A DNA stretch of 64,000 nt from CAZKBP01 sp964551015 (GTDB lineage: Bacteria > Bacteroidota > Bacteroidia > Cytophagales > Microscillaceae), in assembly GCA_964551015.1 (NCBI GenBank), contig CAZKBP010000011.1:62001-126000 (forward strand). Direction: 5' to 3'. The stretch's first letter is position 1, and each line of letters opens with the position of its first letter. The notes under the pieces are model-generated. The model was not told where the DNA came from, searched no databases, and worked only from the letters and a program-made list of their open reading frames with translations. Position numbers and translations under genes: made by a program. This document shows, piece by piece, positions 44,489 to 53,757 of this stretch.

Positions 44489-45922
44489 TCACTGCCCTTG
44501 CCCCAGAGAATAACCTCTCACGCCATCAAACTCGTAGAGATTTTCTGTTTTGATAATATCTACCTCTTCGCGTAGGGCTTTTTCCAAGATTTGGAGAATA
44601 TTTTCTTTAGCTACGGGCTGCCCCTGTGGGTCTTCGTAGCGGCATCGCCAGTGGTCGGTACAAAAAGTTTCTTCAAAGCCTTCTGGCCAAACTTTCACAC
44701 CTCGGTTGGTAATCATGCTTAGCTTGATTTTACCATTGAGTCTTTGGAGTTTTTCGGCTAAGGTATTGGGGTTATTTCCTTTCCAATCCACGAAAATATC
44801 CACTCCTTTTAAGACTTTGTGAGCAGGTTTGGGGCGACGGTACGTGGGTATCTGTAGTTTTACCTCTTTGGCATATTCTACGGTACTTAGTACTTTTGGC
44901 TGGCGACCCAAGCGAGAGATAATTGCTTCGGCAAAGGCTTCGGTACTGACCATTTGCGTACTGACTCCTTCTTGATAAATATCCGCCGTGTGCATGCCCT
45001 CTTCAATGGCGCAAGACCAGGCATTTTTGACAGTTTCGGCTACTTCGGGTTGACCGATATGATTCAACATCATCACGGCCGCGCGGAGCAATCCTGAGGG
45101 GTTAGCCTTGTTTTGTCCGGCAATATCAGGGGCAGAGCCGTGGATGGCCTCGAACATGGCGCATCTTTGTCCGATATTAGCCGTGCCTGCCAAGCCAATC
45201 GAGCCAGAAATCTGCGCGGCAATATCCGAGACAATATCACCATAGAGATTCGGCATAACGATCACCTCGAACATCTCTGGCGTGTCTGCCAAGCGGGCGG
45301 CTCCAATGTCTACAATCCAATTATCTGCTTGGATATCAGGATATTCTTGGGCAATTTCTTTAAATACCTGATGGAATAAGCCATCCGTGTGCTTCATGAT
45401 ATTATCTTTGATAAAGCAACTTACTTTCTGGCGCTGATAAAGTCGTGCGTATTCGAAAGCATAGCGGACAATTTTTTCACAGCCCGGGCGGGTAATGAGC
45501 TTCAGGCATTGGACAACCTCATCGGTTTGTTGATGTTCGATCCCAGCGTAGAGATCTTCTTCATTCTCACGGATAATAACCACGTCCATATCAGGGTGTT
45601 TGGTACGGACAAAGGGGTGAAAGCTCTTGCAGGGTCTGACATTTGCGTAAAGCCCGAGTGTTTTGCGAAGTGTTACATTCAAGCTTTTATAGCCTCCGCC
45701 TTGAGGCGTGGTGATGGGTGCTTTGAGAAATACTTTATTTTCACGAATGCTATTCCAAGCAGCTTGATCAATGCCACTGGTGTTTCCAGATAAATACACC
45801 TTTTCTCCGATCTCGATTTCTTCCCACTGGATCTGGGCTTTGGCGGCTTTTAGAATCTCTAAAGTGGCATTCATAATCTCGGGGCCAATTCCATCCCCTT
45901 TGGCAACGGTGATTTTTTGCAT
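44489..45922 (-). CDS. icd: NADP-dependent isocitrate dehydrogenase
   Basis: 477 residues of the Thermus-type isocitrate dehydrogenase. N-terminal GDGIGPEI (9-16), isocitrate-binding S/N and TLRKTLGLYANVRP region near 81-94, RENEEDLYAGIEH near 120-132, the metal/isocitrate Asp motif NLYGDIVSD near 225-233, and the cofactor loop HGSAPDIAGQNKANP near 259-273. A C-terminal extension of about 140 residues (from roughly 335) is present, as in the Thermus thermophilus enzyme. It oxidises isocitrate to 2-oxoglutarate in the TCA cycle. Isopropylmalate dehydrogenase is less likely because of the extension. Confidence 0.94.
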   Translation of the reverse strand: MQKITVAKGDGIGPEIMNATLEILKAAKAQIQWEEIEIGEKVYLSGNTSGIDQAAWNSIRENKVFLKAPITTPQGGGYKSLNVTLRKTLGLYANVRPCKSFHPFVRTKHPDMDVVIIRENEEDLYAGIEHQQTDEVVQCLKLITRPGCEKIVRYAFEYARLYQRQKVSCFIKDNIMKHTDGLFHQVFKEIAQEYPDIQADNWIVDIGAARLADTPEMFEVIVMPNLYGDIVSDIAAQISGSIGLAGTANIGQRCAMFEAIHGSAPDIAGQNKANPSGLLRAAVMMLNHIGQPEVAETVKNAWSCAIEEGMHTADIYQEGVSTQMVSTEAFAEAIISRLGRQPKVLSTVEYAKEVKLQIPTYRRPKPAHKVLKGVDIFVDWKGNNPNTLAEKLQRLNGKIKLSMITNRGVKVWPEGFEETFCTDHWRCRYEDPQGQPVAKENILQILEKALREEVDIIKTENLYEFDGVRGYSLGQGQ

Positions 45923-46215
45923 TTTCTTATCGTTTAGTTTTTGTTTAATGCAAAGAAAATAAAATTAATCCATATATTTTATTTATATATTTGATGATAA
46001 ACATAAGATTATTTTATGATTACTTCTATGAAAGCGATCATGCTCACAGATGGCTTTGGTTTTACCCGTTTGCTTCCAGCTAGTTAGCGTAGAACTCAGA
46101 TCAGCGAATAACCACTGATATCTCCATCCTTTTTCACGAATTGTCCATTCAAACTGAGGTGAAGTAAGGCTAGGTTTGCCATGTGTTTTTTTGGAAACTT
46201 TAAATTTTAGAGATC

Positions 46216-46935
46216 ATGAAAAAGCTAATTGTGTCTTTAGCGATTTTTTTCAACTGTTTTAATTTTTTATTTAGTCAAACCAAAACTACCCATTCGATGG
46301 AAAAAGGATCATCAAATCAAAGTGAAAATCTAGGATTACTCGTTTTGCTGAAAGCTCAGGAGGGCAAAGCGGAGGAACTGCGAGAATTTTTAATCTCCGC
46401 TCAGCCGCTGGTCGAGCAAGAAGCACAGACCTTAAGCTGGTACGCTTTTCAGTTGGATGAGCAAACTTTTGGCATCTTTGATACCTTCGAGAAAGAAGCA
46501 GGACGCCAAGCACACCTGAAGGGAAAAGTAGCAGAGGCTCTGGTCGCCAATGCCGAACATCTTCTGGCCTCAACCGATCTCGAGAAAGCCATACAGCCCG
46601 TGGAAATTCTTGCGGCACAAAATGAGCCAACCCGTCCAGAGCATCTTGGCTTACTGGTTAAGATGAAGGCTCAGTCAGGTAAGGAGGCGGAGCTAGAAAC
46701 CTTTCTGAAGTCTGGCCTAAGCTTGGTGCAACAAGAGAAGGATACACGAGCTTGGTATGCCTTCAAAATAGGAGCGGATACCTATGCTATCTTTGATACA
46801 TTTGCGCAGGAAGCAGGACGCCAAGCGCACCTAAAAGGAGAAGTAGCCAAAGCTTTGCTAGAGCAGGCTCCGAATTTGTTGAACGGCTTTGCGGCCAGTG
46901 ATATCCAGTCTACTTCTATTTTAGCGAAGAAGTAA
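46216..46935 (+). CDS. Secreted protein with two antibiotic-biosynthesis-monooxygenase (ABM) domains
   Basis: 239 residues. A signal peptide (1-20, ending FLFSQ) and then two clearly homologous ABM/quinol-monooxygenase-like domains: LGLLVLLKAQEGKAEELREF ... WYAFQLDEQTFGIFDTF and LGLLVKMKAQSGKEAELETF ... WYAFKIGADTYAIFDTF. Each about 85 residues, so an internal duplication in which the two halves can form the family's usual dimer. ABM proteins act on quinols or polyketides without cofactor. Export of such a pair is unusual. An internal ATG (MEKGSS) would give a cytoplasmic form. 66 bp before an AraC regulator. Confidence 0.85.
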   Translation: MKKLIVSLAIFFNCFNFLFSQTKTTHSMEKGSSNQSENLGLLVLLKAQEGKAEELREFLISAQPLVEQEAQTLSWYAFQLDEQTFGIFDTFEKEAGRQAHLKGKVAEALVANAEHLLASTDLEKAIQPVEILAAQNEPTRPEHLGLLVKMKAQSGKEAELETFLKSGLSLVQQEKDTRAWYAFKIGADTYAIFDTFAQEAGRQAHLKGEVAKALLEQAPNLLNGFAASDIQSTSILAKK

Positions 46936-47001
46936 ACATTTTTGTCAATACGATCAGGCTTTGCTTTGGGGTAGAGCTTGGTCTTTTTCTAAAGAATTAA
47001 T

Positions 47002-47859
47002 ATGCTCATCAATCGCCAAAACGGAGAATTAGCCTTTCAAATAGCCGACTGTTCAAGTTACTCATGTTTTAGTACTACCCAGCGATTGGATTACTATACG
47101 ATTCTTTTGCTTGAAAGTGGAGAAATGACCTTACACGTAGATTTGAGTGTTTATCGACTCTCGGCACCGGCACTCATTTTTATCTCGCCCTATCAGCCTT
47201 TTTCTATACCCACCGAAGGAGAGTTCAGCGGGCGATTTCTGCATTTTCATCCTGATTTCTTCTGCACTTATCGATACCAAAACGAAATTGAAACCGAGGG
47301 CGTGTTGTTTGGTAATATTGCTGAACCTCCATTTTTCAAAGTCAAATCAACGGACTTGTTTGTCAAGCTGCTCGAGCAGATGAAACACGAAGTGAATACT
47401 CAGGACATGGCCTACCACGAAGCACTCGTTTCTTATCTCAAAATTTATCTGATCCATGCCGTGCGAGAAAAAAGTAGACAGCAAGCACCGCATTCAGACT
47501 CCCCTCTGCCTCCAGAATCTTTGCTGCTACAGGAATTGATGTACTATATCAACAAATATTATCGTAGCAAACATGCTCCCAGCGACTACGCTGACCTGCT
47601 CAATACCTCTCGTAGTAATTTGGCTAAGTTGGTCAAAGATGCTTTTAATAAAACCCTTTCCGATCTGATTGCCCAAAGAGTTTTAAGGGAAGCCAAGCGA
47701 GAGTTATATCTCACAGCCAAATCTATTAAGGAGATTGCTTACGAGTTGGGTTTTGAGGATGAATATTATTTTAGCCGTTTTTTCAAAAAGCAAACCTCGA
47801 TTTCACCTAGCAAGTATCGCAAAACGGTGGGCTTTGCCAAGCAAGCACTTTTACCCTAA
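47002..47859 (+). CDS. AraC family transcriptional regulator
   Basis: 285 residues. N-terminal ligand-binding half (about 1-165) without a clear motif, then a C-terminal AraC double helix-turn-helix: NTSRSNLAKLVKDAFNKTLSDLI and IKEIAYELGFEDEYYFSRFFKKQTSISPSKYR. Co-oriented with the ABM gene 66 bp upstream, the probable partner or target. Its last codons overlap by four bases the remnant of an amylase gene on the other strand. Confidence 0.92.
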   Translation: MLINRQNGELAFQIADCSSYSCFSTTQRLDYYTILLLESGEMTLHVDLSVYRLSAPALIFISPYQPFSIPTEGEFSGRFLHFHPDFFCTYRYQNEIETEGVLFGNIAEPPFFKVKSTDLFVKLLEQMKHEVNTQDMAYHEALVSYLKIYLIHAVREKSRQQAPHSDSPLPPESLLLQELMYYINKYYRSKHAPSDYADLLNTSRSNLAKLVKDAFNKTLSDLIAQRVLREAKRELYLTAKSIKEIAYELGFEDEYYFSRFFKKQTSISPSKYRKTVGFAKQALLP

Positions 47860-48158
47860 ATCAAAAAAGCCTCGATGGGAGGGGGCGTCCAAACGGTGGC
47901 AAAACCCGCCTGACCAATTTCAGGAGCTACGGTTGCCAAGGTATCCCACCAGATTCCTCCGGCATTGACATTGGTTAAATCTCCGGGGTGGGAATTCCAA
48001 TAGAATCCTTGCAAAATGACATCTTGTGCTTGTATGGGTCTGGCCATCCAGAAAGACGAGCACAAGAACGCGAGAAGCAGTAAGGGCTTTTTCCATAAAA
48101 TTTGGAAAGACAGGCGCGCAGAAAAGTTGTCTCTCCTGAGGAGCCTGTTTTGTAACAT
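47856..48158 (-). pseudogene. Truncated alpha-amylase gene (N-terminal 100 codons only)
   Basis: A minus-strand frame of 100 codons: a leader (hydrophobic LLLLAFLCSSFW then IQAQ), then VILQGFYWNSHPG, GIWWDTLATVAPEIGQAGFA and VWTPPP, the start of a GH13 alpha-amylase catalytic barrel. Real GH13 amylases run to about 450 residues or more; here the frame stops right after the first beta-strand motif, exactly at the AraC gene's 3' end. All catalytic residues are missing, so it cannot be functional. A deletion or rearrangement at 47856-47860 brought the AraC gene's end to this point. Confidence 0.8.
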
Positions 48159-48395
48159 ATTTTGTGAAAAGGTTAGTGAAAAATTAAGATTGATTGCTTG
48201 TGTGCTGATCTTGAATAGTATTTATGGAAGAAAAGCTGAATTTTGTTAGTTCTTTGAGAAGAGTTAGCCCGAAGGAGGGAGGAGAGAAAAGTTAGGTTCT
48301 ACGAAGATTTTGCGATCTCCACGGACTTGATCTAATGACACAGTTGAATTTGTAATTTGAAATCTGCAATTTGCATTCAAAAAAATACTTTTACG

Positions 48396-49121
48396 ATGAG
48401 CTACTACCGACAAATTGATCACGTACGCTACGTGAGTAACCTCTTGGAAGCCGCCGAAAGACTTACCACGGGGCGAGGCGAAAGCCGAATCTCTTACGAG
48501 GAAATCCAAGAAATTTACGCTTTGGCCGAAGATGGGCCGGGCATTACCGCCACCGAACTCCGTACCATTCAATACATCGTGGATCATTACACCTTGACTG
48601 ATAAAGCCCAGCGTTGGCTAGATGAAAAGATGGAAGCGGACCACCAACTTAGTTTGGACGAGCAACTAAGAAAAATCTTAACCGAAGAGTTTGACGTACC
48701 CGATTTGAACTTGATTTTCTCTGAGGAAGAGTTTCAAGCACAGCGCGTCCAGTTTGGCCCCGAATCGCAAAAGCCTACTGACTTATTACGCCAGGCGCTT
48801 CAAGTTATCTTGAATGACGATCAAGAGCCTCGTTCCATATTCAATGGGGTGGTTGATTTGCCAGACCTGATGGATCCTGAGCAGTTTGATAACGAAGCAG
48901 CTCGTAAAGAAGCGGTACAGCAGCGAATCTTGAGCCTTCTCAAAACGGCCACTTTGGAGTTACTTCCTATTGAATTACCTGATAATAATCCAGTAGATGG
49001 CGAGCCTATTGAAGAAAATTGGGAGTTTTTTGTGCTCATTCCAGACTTTTCTCGGATTGGCTTTTTCGTGATTATTCCGCGCGATGGGGAAACCACCCCT
49101 TACGTGTATCGCGCGGCTTAG
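48396..49121 (+). CDS. Hypothetical protein
   Basis: 241 residues from ATG 48396 (MSYYRQIDHVRYVSNLLEAA); a longer frame from 48357 adds 13 doubtful residues. The N-terminal third (EIYALAEDGPGITATELRTIQYIV) is helical; the C-terminal part ends in a beta-rich stretch (ENWEFFVLIPDFSRIGFFVIIP). Acidic, cytoplasmic, no cysteine motif. I recognise no family. Stands alone, ending at a hairpin. Confidence 0.75.
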   Translation: MSYYRQIDHVRYVSNLLEAAERLTTGRGESRISYEEIQEIYALAEDGPGITATELRTIQYIVDHYTLTDKAQRWLDEKMEADHQLSLDEQLRKILTEEFDVPDLNLIFSEEEFQAQRVQFGPESQKPTDLLRQALQVILNDDQEPRSIFNGVVDLPDLMDPEQFDNEAARKEAVQQRILSLLKTATLELLPIELPDNNPVDGEPIEENWEFFVLIPDFSRIGFFVIIPRDGETTPYVYRAA

Positions 49122-49145
49122 AAGTTAATTCTATTTGAGGCTAGG

Positions 49146-49172
49146 CAATGGCGGTTATCAAAATCGCCATTG
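49146..49172. terminator. Terminator-like hairpin between convergent genes
   Basis: CAATGGCG (49146-49153) pairs exactly with CGCCATTG (49165-49172) around an 11-nt loop, 25 bp past the hypothetical gene's stop. No T run on either strand. Confidence 0.55.
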
Positions 49173-49224
49173 TAGTATGCAAGTCTTCACAAAATCAATT
49201 TGATTTTTGCAGATGTGCCGTCCA

Positions 49225-49614
49225 TTACGAAGCCTTTTTTAGCTCAATCACGGATAGCGTAACCACTATTATTATTTCCAGCATAAAATAGATAAAACCC
49301 CAAATGGTGAGCAATTGATACAGATAAATCACCAGGCTCAGCGTGAGGCCACAGTAAGTGAGATTGACGAGGGCAATGGCTTTCAGGTAAATTCTCCAAT
49401 TCTTCCCAAAACCGATAAAACATGAAAACGAATAAATCGCGAAGATACCCGCCAAACCCGCTAGCCAATAGAGTACCAGAGCGGGCATCCCGAAGATACT
49501 TTCAAACTTCACCAAGACAAAGCCCAACATAAAAGCCGAAAGCAAGGCTCCCAAGCCATCCATCAGAAAGAGTTGCTTGGGATTAATCTTGGAAAGGAAT
49601 TTTTGAACTGACAT
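49225..49614 (-). CDS. Small four-helix membrane protein, unknown
   Basis: 129 residues with four hydrophobic helices (about 16-38, 43-66, 76-98, 101-122). Basic ends (MSVQKFLSKINPKQ and ELKKAS) orient it with both termini in the cytoplasm. No family recognised with confidence; similar small proteins are common in Bacteroidota. Upstream of it on the same strand is glycyl-tRNA synthetase, 115 bp away. Confidence 0.7.
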   Translation of the reverse strand: MSVQKFLSKINPKQLFLMDGLGALLSAFMLGFVLVKFESIFGMPALVLYWLAGLAGIFAIYSFSCFIGFGKNWRIYLKAIALVNLTYCGLTLSLVIYLYQLLTIWGFIYFMLEIIIVVTLSVIELKKAS

Positions 49615-49729
49615 AGCTCGTGCAAGTTTGATAGAACAAGCCTAAACTCGAGTCTGAATGGATTTGAGGATTAAATTTCGTTTATTCCCAAAATTAGTAA
49701 ATCCCAAAAAATACTTCTTTAAAATCTCT

Positions 49730-51232
49730 CTAGCTCTTCAATTGCTCAAGAATATGCTTCATAGAAACTGCTTCGCCAATTTTAGCGGGAAGCTCGGCAA
49801 TGGCAACGCGTTCTTGCTCGGTGCTATCACGGTGGCGGAGCGTAACCGTTTCATCTTCCAGAGTCTGGTGATCCACGGTGATGCAGAAAGGCGTACCGAT
49901 CAAATCCATACGCGTATAATTCTTACCAATCGCGCCCCGATCTTCATAAACCGTCTCGAAATCATAGCGCAACATCTCGAAGACTTCTTGGGCTTTTTCG
50001 GGCAAACCTTGTTTTTTGACCAAGGGAAAAATAGCCACCTTCACGGGAGCCAGTGCGGGGTGAATCTTCAAGTAAAGACGGGTTTTCTCCTCTCCCTTGG
50101 CATCCACGCCCACGTCTTCGGTATAGGCATTACAAAGAATGGCTAAGAAAAGGCGATCCGCCCCGATAGAAGTCTCAACCACGTAGGGAATGTATTTGCG
50201 CTTGTCTTTGTCCTCCACCTTTTCGTCAAAATATTGCATTTTGGTTTTGGAGAATTTCTGATGCTCGGTGAGGTCAAAGTCGGTGCGGGAGTGAATTCCT
50301 TCCAGCTCTTTCCAACCAAAAGGAAACTCGAACTCGACATCCACGGCCGCGTTGGCATAGTGAGCCAGTTTCTCGTGTTCATGCCAGCGCAATTTCTCAG
50401 CAGGAATCCCTAAAGCTTGCAGGAACTTCATCCGTTTTTCTTTCCAGCTTTTGTACCACTCCATTTCCTCACCCGGGCGCACGAAAAACTGCATTTCCAT
50501 CTGCTCGAATTCGCGCATTCTGAAAATAAACTGCCGGGCGACAATTTCATTTCGGAAGGCTTTACCGATCTGGGCAATGCCAAAAGGCACTTGCATGCGT
50601 CCGGATTTTTGCACGTTCAAGAAATTGACAAAAATTCCCTGCGCCGTTTCGGGACGGAGATAGACTTTGTTGGAATCATCCGACACCGAGCCCATTTCGG
50701 TAGAAAACATCAAGTTGAACTGGCGCACTTCCGTCCAGTTGGCCGTTTCGGAGATAGGACAAACAATATTTTCGGCAATGATTAATTCCCGAACCGCTTC
50801 TAAATCCTCTTTTTCTAGGAGTTGCCCCATTTTCTGGAGGAGGGCTTGGGCTTTATCTACTTCGCCAGCTTTTTCATATTCAGCGGCTTTTTCCTCGATG
50901 AGCACGTCGGCGCGATAACGTTTTTTGGAATCTTTGTTATCAATCATCGGGTCGTTGAAGCTGTCCACGTGGCCGGAGGCTTTCCACACGGTAGGGTGCA
51001 TGAAGATGGAAGCATCAATGCCGACGACATTGTCATTGGCTTGAGTCATGGCTTTCCACCAGGCGCGTTTGAGGTTGTTTTTGAGTTCTACGCCATTCTG
51101 ACCATAGTCATAGACAGCTTGTAGGCCATCGTAGACTTCACTGGAAGGGAAGACAAAACCATATTCCTTGGCGTGGGAAATGATTTTTTGAAAAAGTGAA
51201 TTTTCTTCGGGTGTTTTTTTCTTGTTTGCCAT
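49730..51232 (-). CDS. glyQS: Glycyl-tRNA synthetase (single-chain alpha2 type)
   Basis: 500 residues, the class II single-chain form found in Bacteroidota, Gram-positives and eukaryotes. Opening YGFVFPSSEVYDGLQAVYDYG, class II motif 2 FRNEIVARQFIFRMREFEQM near 232-251, motif 3 SIGADRLFLAIL near 363-374, and a C-terminal anticodon-binding domain (from about 392) with KVAIFPLVKK and GKNYTRMDLIGTPF. It charges tRNA-Gly. A complete gene with normal length. The start follows a purine-rich leader at 51235-51260. Confidence 0.97.
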   Translation of the reverse strand: MANKKKTPEENSLFQKIISHAKEYGFVFPSSEVYDGLQAVYDYGQNGVELKNNLKRAWWKAMTQANDNVVGIDASIFMHPTVWKASGHVDSFNDPMIDNKDSKKRYRADVLIEEKAAEYEKAGEVDKAQALLQKMGQLLEKEDLEAVRELIIAENIVCPISETANWTEVRQFNLMFSTEMGSVSDDSNKVYLRPETAQGIFVNFLNVQKSGRMQVPFGIAQIGKAFRNEIVARQFIFRMREFEQMEMQFFVRPGEEMEWYKSWKEKRMKFLQALGIPAEKLRWHEHEKLAHYANAAVDVEFEFPFGWKELEGIHSRTDFDLTEHQKFSKTKMQYFDEKVEDKDKRKYIPYVVETSIGADRLFLAILCNAYTEDVGVDAKGEEKTRLYLKIHPALAPVKVAIFPLVKKQGLPEKAQEVFEMLRYDFETVYEDRGAIGKNYTRMDLIGTPFCITVDHQTLEDETVTLRHRDSTEQERVAIAELPAKIGEAVSMKHILEQLKS

Positions 51233-51365
51233 AGGGGGGCAAAGATAGCGAGGGGGGCGAAAATTTCATAATGATTGGAAAGGGATTTCAAGAACCACCC
51301 CATCGGACAGCCGTAAGTGGTATTAATGAATTTAATTTTCAAATTTCCTCGATAGCTAATTGGGT

Positions 51366-51395
51366 GAGTTTAGAGGCGGTATCTAGGCTAAACTC
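51366..51395. other. Perfect inverted repeat between LytTR and glyQS genes
   Basis: GAGTTTAG (51366-51373) and CTAAACTC (51388-51395), 8-bp stem with a 14-nt loop, between the glyQS start and the LytTR gene's end. The word CTCGATA occurs three times around it (51348, 51393, 51443). Could be a 3'-end hairpin for the LytTR transcript or a regulator site. Confidence 0.4.
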
Positions 51396-51453
51396 GATAA
51401 GATCAACCTAGCAGGAGGAAGTAAGGAATTTATTGGGGCTGCCTCGATAAATG

Positions 51454-52158
51454 TTATTTGATGCCTAATCGCTGGTAAGTATCTTCTTTGTAAGAGCGAC
51501 CGATCGGTATCTTTTTGCCATTTACATAAATATCATCGCCCTTGATTTCTTGTATCAGCTCAATATTGACGATAAACGAGCGATGGCAACGAATAAAATA
51601 ATGGGAGGAGAGCATAGCTTGTAATTTGTCCATGCTATGGCGTATGGCGAGGCACTCTTGTTCAGAAGCGAGGGAGATATTTTTCATATTGCCGTCTGCC
51701 TCGATCCATTCTATATCTTTTACCCTGATTTTTTTAGGGAGTTCTCCGTCCTGCACGACCAAGTACTCCGAGGATTTGGCAAAAGCGACTTCTATATTCG
51801 CATAAAGCTCACTGTGCTTGACGGGCTTGGTGAGATAGGCTTGTGGATGGGTGTGTTTTGCTTTTTGGATGATAGAATCATTTCCCATACCCGTCAGAAA
51901 GATAAAAGGAATTTGATAGCGTTCATTGATGATCTCGGCTAGATGTATGCCGTTACGATGATCCTCATTATACTCGTAACCAGAGAGATTGATATCAATG
52001 AGTACTAAATCTGGAGGCTTCTGATCCATTAATTCTAGGGCTTGCTTTACCTCCAGGGCAATTCCTGTGATATGGTATCCCATTTTCCGGAGCTTAGAGG
52101 CCATAGATTCAGCGAAGATTAATTCATCTTCTACAATCAGAATTTTAATTTGATGCAT
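51454..52158 (-). CDS. LytTR family response regulator
   Basis: 234 residues. Receiver domain 1-125 with acidic pocket Glu10-Asp11, phospho-acceptor Asp55 in LIDINLSG and Lys111 in TKPV; then a LytTR DNA-binding domain (about 140-234) with IRCHRSFIVN. It regulates transcription in response to phosphorylation by a kinase. The histidine kinase gene starts upstream and ends 42 bp before this gene, both on the minus strand, so the two are a two-component pair. Confidence 0.95.
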   Translation of the reverse strand: MHQIKILIVEDELIFAESMASKLRKMGYHITGIALEVKQALELMDQKPPDLVLIDINLSGYEYNEDHRNGIHLAEIINERYQIPFIFLTGMGNDSIIQKAKHTHPQAYLTKPVKHSELYANIEVAFAKSSEYLVVQDGELPKKIRVKDIEWIEADGNMKNISLASEQECLAIRHSMDKLQAMLSSHYFIRCHRSFIVNIELIQEIKGDDIYVNGKKIPIGRSYKEDTYQRLGIK

Positions 52159-52200
52159 GGTTTTAGGTTTGGTTATAAATGATTAGTCGCTCGAGAGGTA

Positions 52201-53757
52201 TTAAAAATGAATAATAAACTCAGCCCCGGGGCTTTTGACAACTTGTAAATCACCCCGCAATTGCCGAGTGAGCCAGTGCACAATCTTGAGCCCCAAGGTA
52301 TCGGCCATTTGCAAATCAAAATGAGTCGGAAGGCCCTGACCGTCATCTCTGACCCGGAGCTGATAACGTTCTTGATCGGCTGCTTGTAGGATCACCCAAA
52401 TATTTCCTTCTGATTTGTCTCGGAAGGCATATTTAAAAGCATTGGAAACCAGCTCATTGATAATCAGGCCGACATTCAGTGCTTTGCCAATATTGTAAAA
52501 GGTCTGTTTGGCCTCGACATGAAAGTTGATTTTTTTCTCATCGCTATCGTAAGCGTAAGCCAGTGATTGAATGAGTTTTTCTAAATAATCTTGGAAGTTG
52601 ATCTCATCCAAGTTTTCAGATTCGTATAATTTCTCGTGAATTAAAGCCATAGAATAAATACGCTCTTGTCCGTTTTTGATCGCCTTCAGGGCCAGCGGGT
52701 CGCTGATCAAATCGGCTTGTAAATCCAGTAGACTGTACACGATTTGCAGGTTATTCTTGACTCGATGGTGAATTTCTTTAAGGAGTACTTCCTTCTGAGA
52801 AAGAGAATCTTTCAACTGTTGAGAAAGTAACTGCAGGCGATTTTTTTGCTGACTAAGCCGGCGAATGATCCAATAAGATAGAAAAGCAGCGATGACCAAG
52901 GCCGCGATGATAACCAGAAGCACGATAATGGTCTGTTCGTAGATTTTGTAGAAATACAGAAAAGAATCACTGCCCAAAAGTGTTTGCCATACCTTGTCTA
53001 TTTCAAGCTGGGCATTTTCTTGTAATTTTTGATAGATAAGCGTATTCTCACGGATTTTGTCCTCTAGGGCTTCCATCTTCTCGATCCATCCCTGTTTTTC
53101 CTCTTCTGAAATCTCTTCCTTATCTTTGAGTTCCTTGAAGATAGATTGGATTTCGTTCCTAATTCTTTGGTTGCTGGCAATCAAAGTCTCCCTTTCAGAA
53201 GTGAGATGCGTTTTGATTTTTTGTAATGCCTTTTCTATTTGATCTATTTGTGGGGTTTCTAGCAACTCACCAAGCTCCCTTAATTTTTTTTCAGGAGCAG
53301 AACGAGAAGGCTCGCTCTTTACCATTTGCTCAGCGTTGGAACCAGTCTTTGGCTCCAATACCTCAGGCGCATCCGCGTCCTCATCGTCAGGGTCAAGAGA
53401 TGGCTTGACCGCAGGAGGCGTGTAGCTTTTGGGCAACTTGATGGGTAGATTTAAGTAATTATCTAGCTGATGAGCATTGAGGAGAATCGGGAATGCGAGT
53501 TGCGAGTCTTTGGGTGCGATATAAATTTTAACTTGGCTCGATGCAAAGGCTTCTTCTGGCAACTCTAGGGTGAAGCTTCCGTCGTCTTGGGTGATACTTG
53601 CTTGGTTTGGATAGGCTTTCAAATAAACCTTTGCTCCCACGATGGGCTCCTTAGACTGGGCGTGAGTTACCCTCCCCTGGATGGTCTTGGTTTGTGCAAA
53701 ACCAAGCTGAGTACTTAAAATAACCCAGACGATGAGTTCGAATATTCTTAGTTTCAT
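52201..53757 (-). CDS. Sensor histidine kinase with CarboxypepD_reg-like sensor
   Basis: 518 residues from ATG 53757, where a signal peptide begins (MKLRIFELIVWVILSTQLGF); the frame can be read 23 codons further. A CarboxypepD_reg-like beta-sandwich follows (about 25-110), then an acidic/proline hinge, a coiled coil (about 155-260), one membrane helix (about 276-298), and a HisKA_2-type kinase: EIHHRVKNN with phospho-His330, then HATPase with NELVSNAFKYAF and DDGQGLP. The sensor domain would be periplasmic. CarboxypepD_reg is a rare sensor fold. Paired with the LytTR regulator downstream; divergent from a propeller/SpoIIE protein. Confidence 0.93.
   Translation of the reverse strand: MKLRIFELIVWVILSTQLGFAQTKTIQGRVTHAQSKEPIVGAKVYLKAYPNQASITQDDGSFTLELPEEAFASSQVKIYIAPKDSQLAFPILLNAHQLDNYLNLPIKLPKSYTPPAVKPSLDPDDEDADAPEVLEPKTGSNAEQMVKSEPSRSAPEKKLRELGELLETPQIDQIEKALQKIKTHLTSERETLIASNQRIRNEIQSIFKELKDKEEISEEEKQGWIEKMEALEDKIRENTLIYQKLQENAQLEIDKVWQTLLGSDSFLYFYKIYEQTIIVLLVIIAALVIAAFLSYWIIRRLSQQKNRLQLLSQQLKDSLSQKEVLLKEIHHRVKNNLQIVYSLLDLQADLISDPLALKAIKNGQERIYSMALIHEKLYESENLDEINFQDYLEKLIQSLAYAYDSDEKKINFHVEAKQTFYNIGKALNVGLIINELVSNAFKYAFRDKSEGNIWVILQAADQERYQLRVRDDGQGLPTHFDLQMADTLGLKIVHWLTRQLRGDLQVVKSPGAEFIIHF

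Noticed and set aside
46016..46087. Short frame starting MITSMKAIMLTDGFG, reminiscent of the first residues of zinc alcohol dehydrogenases
   Set aside because: Only 23 codons and no further similarity downstream. The 293-bp gap (45923-46215) otherwise shows only a -7-like box TATATTTG (45986-45993) without a -33 partner, and a 28-codon minus-strand frame at 46096-46182 with no family.
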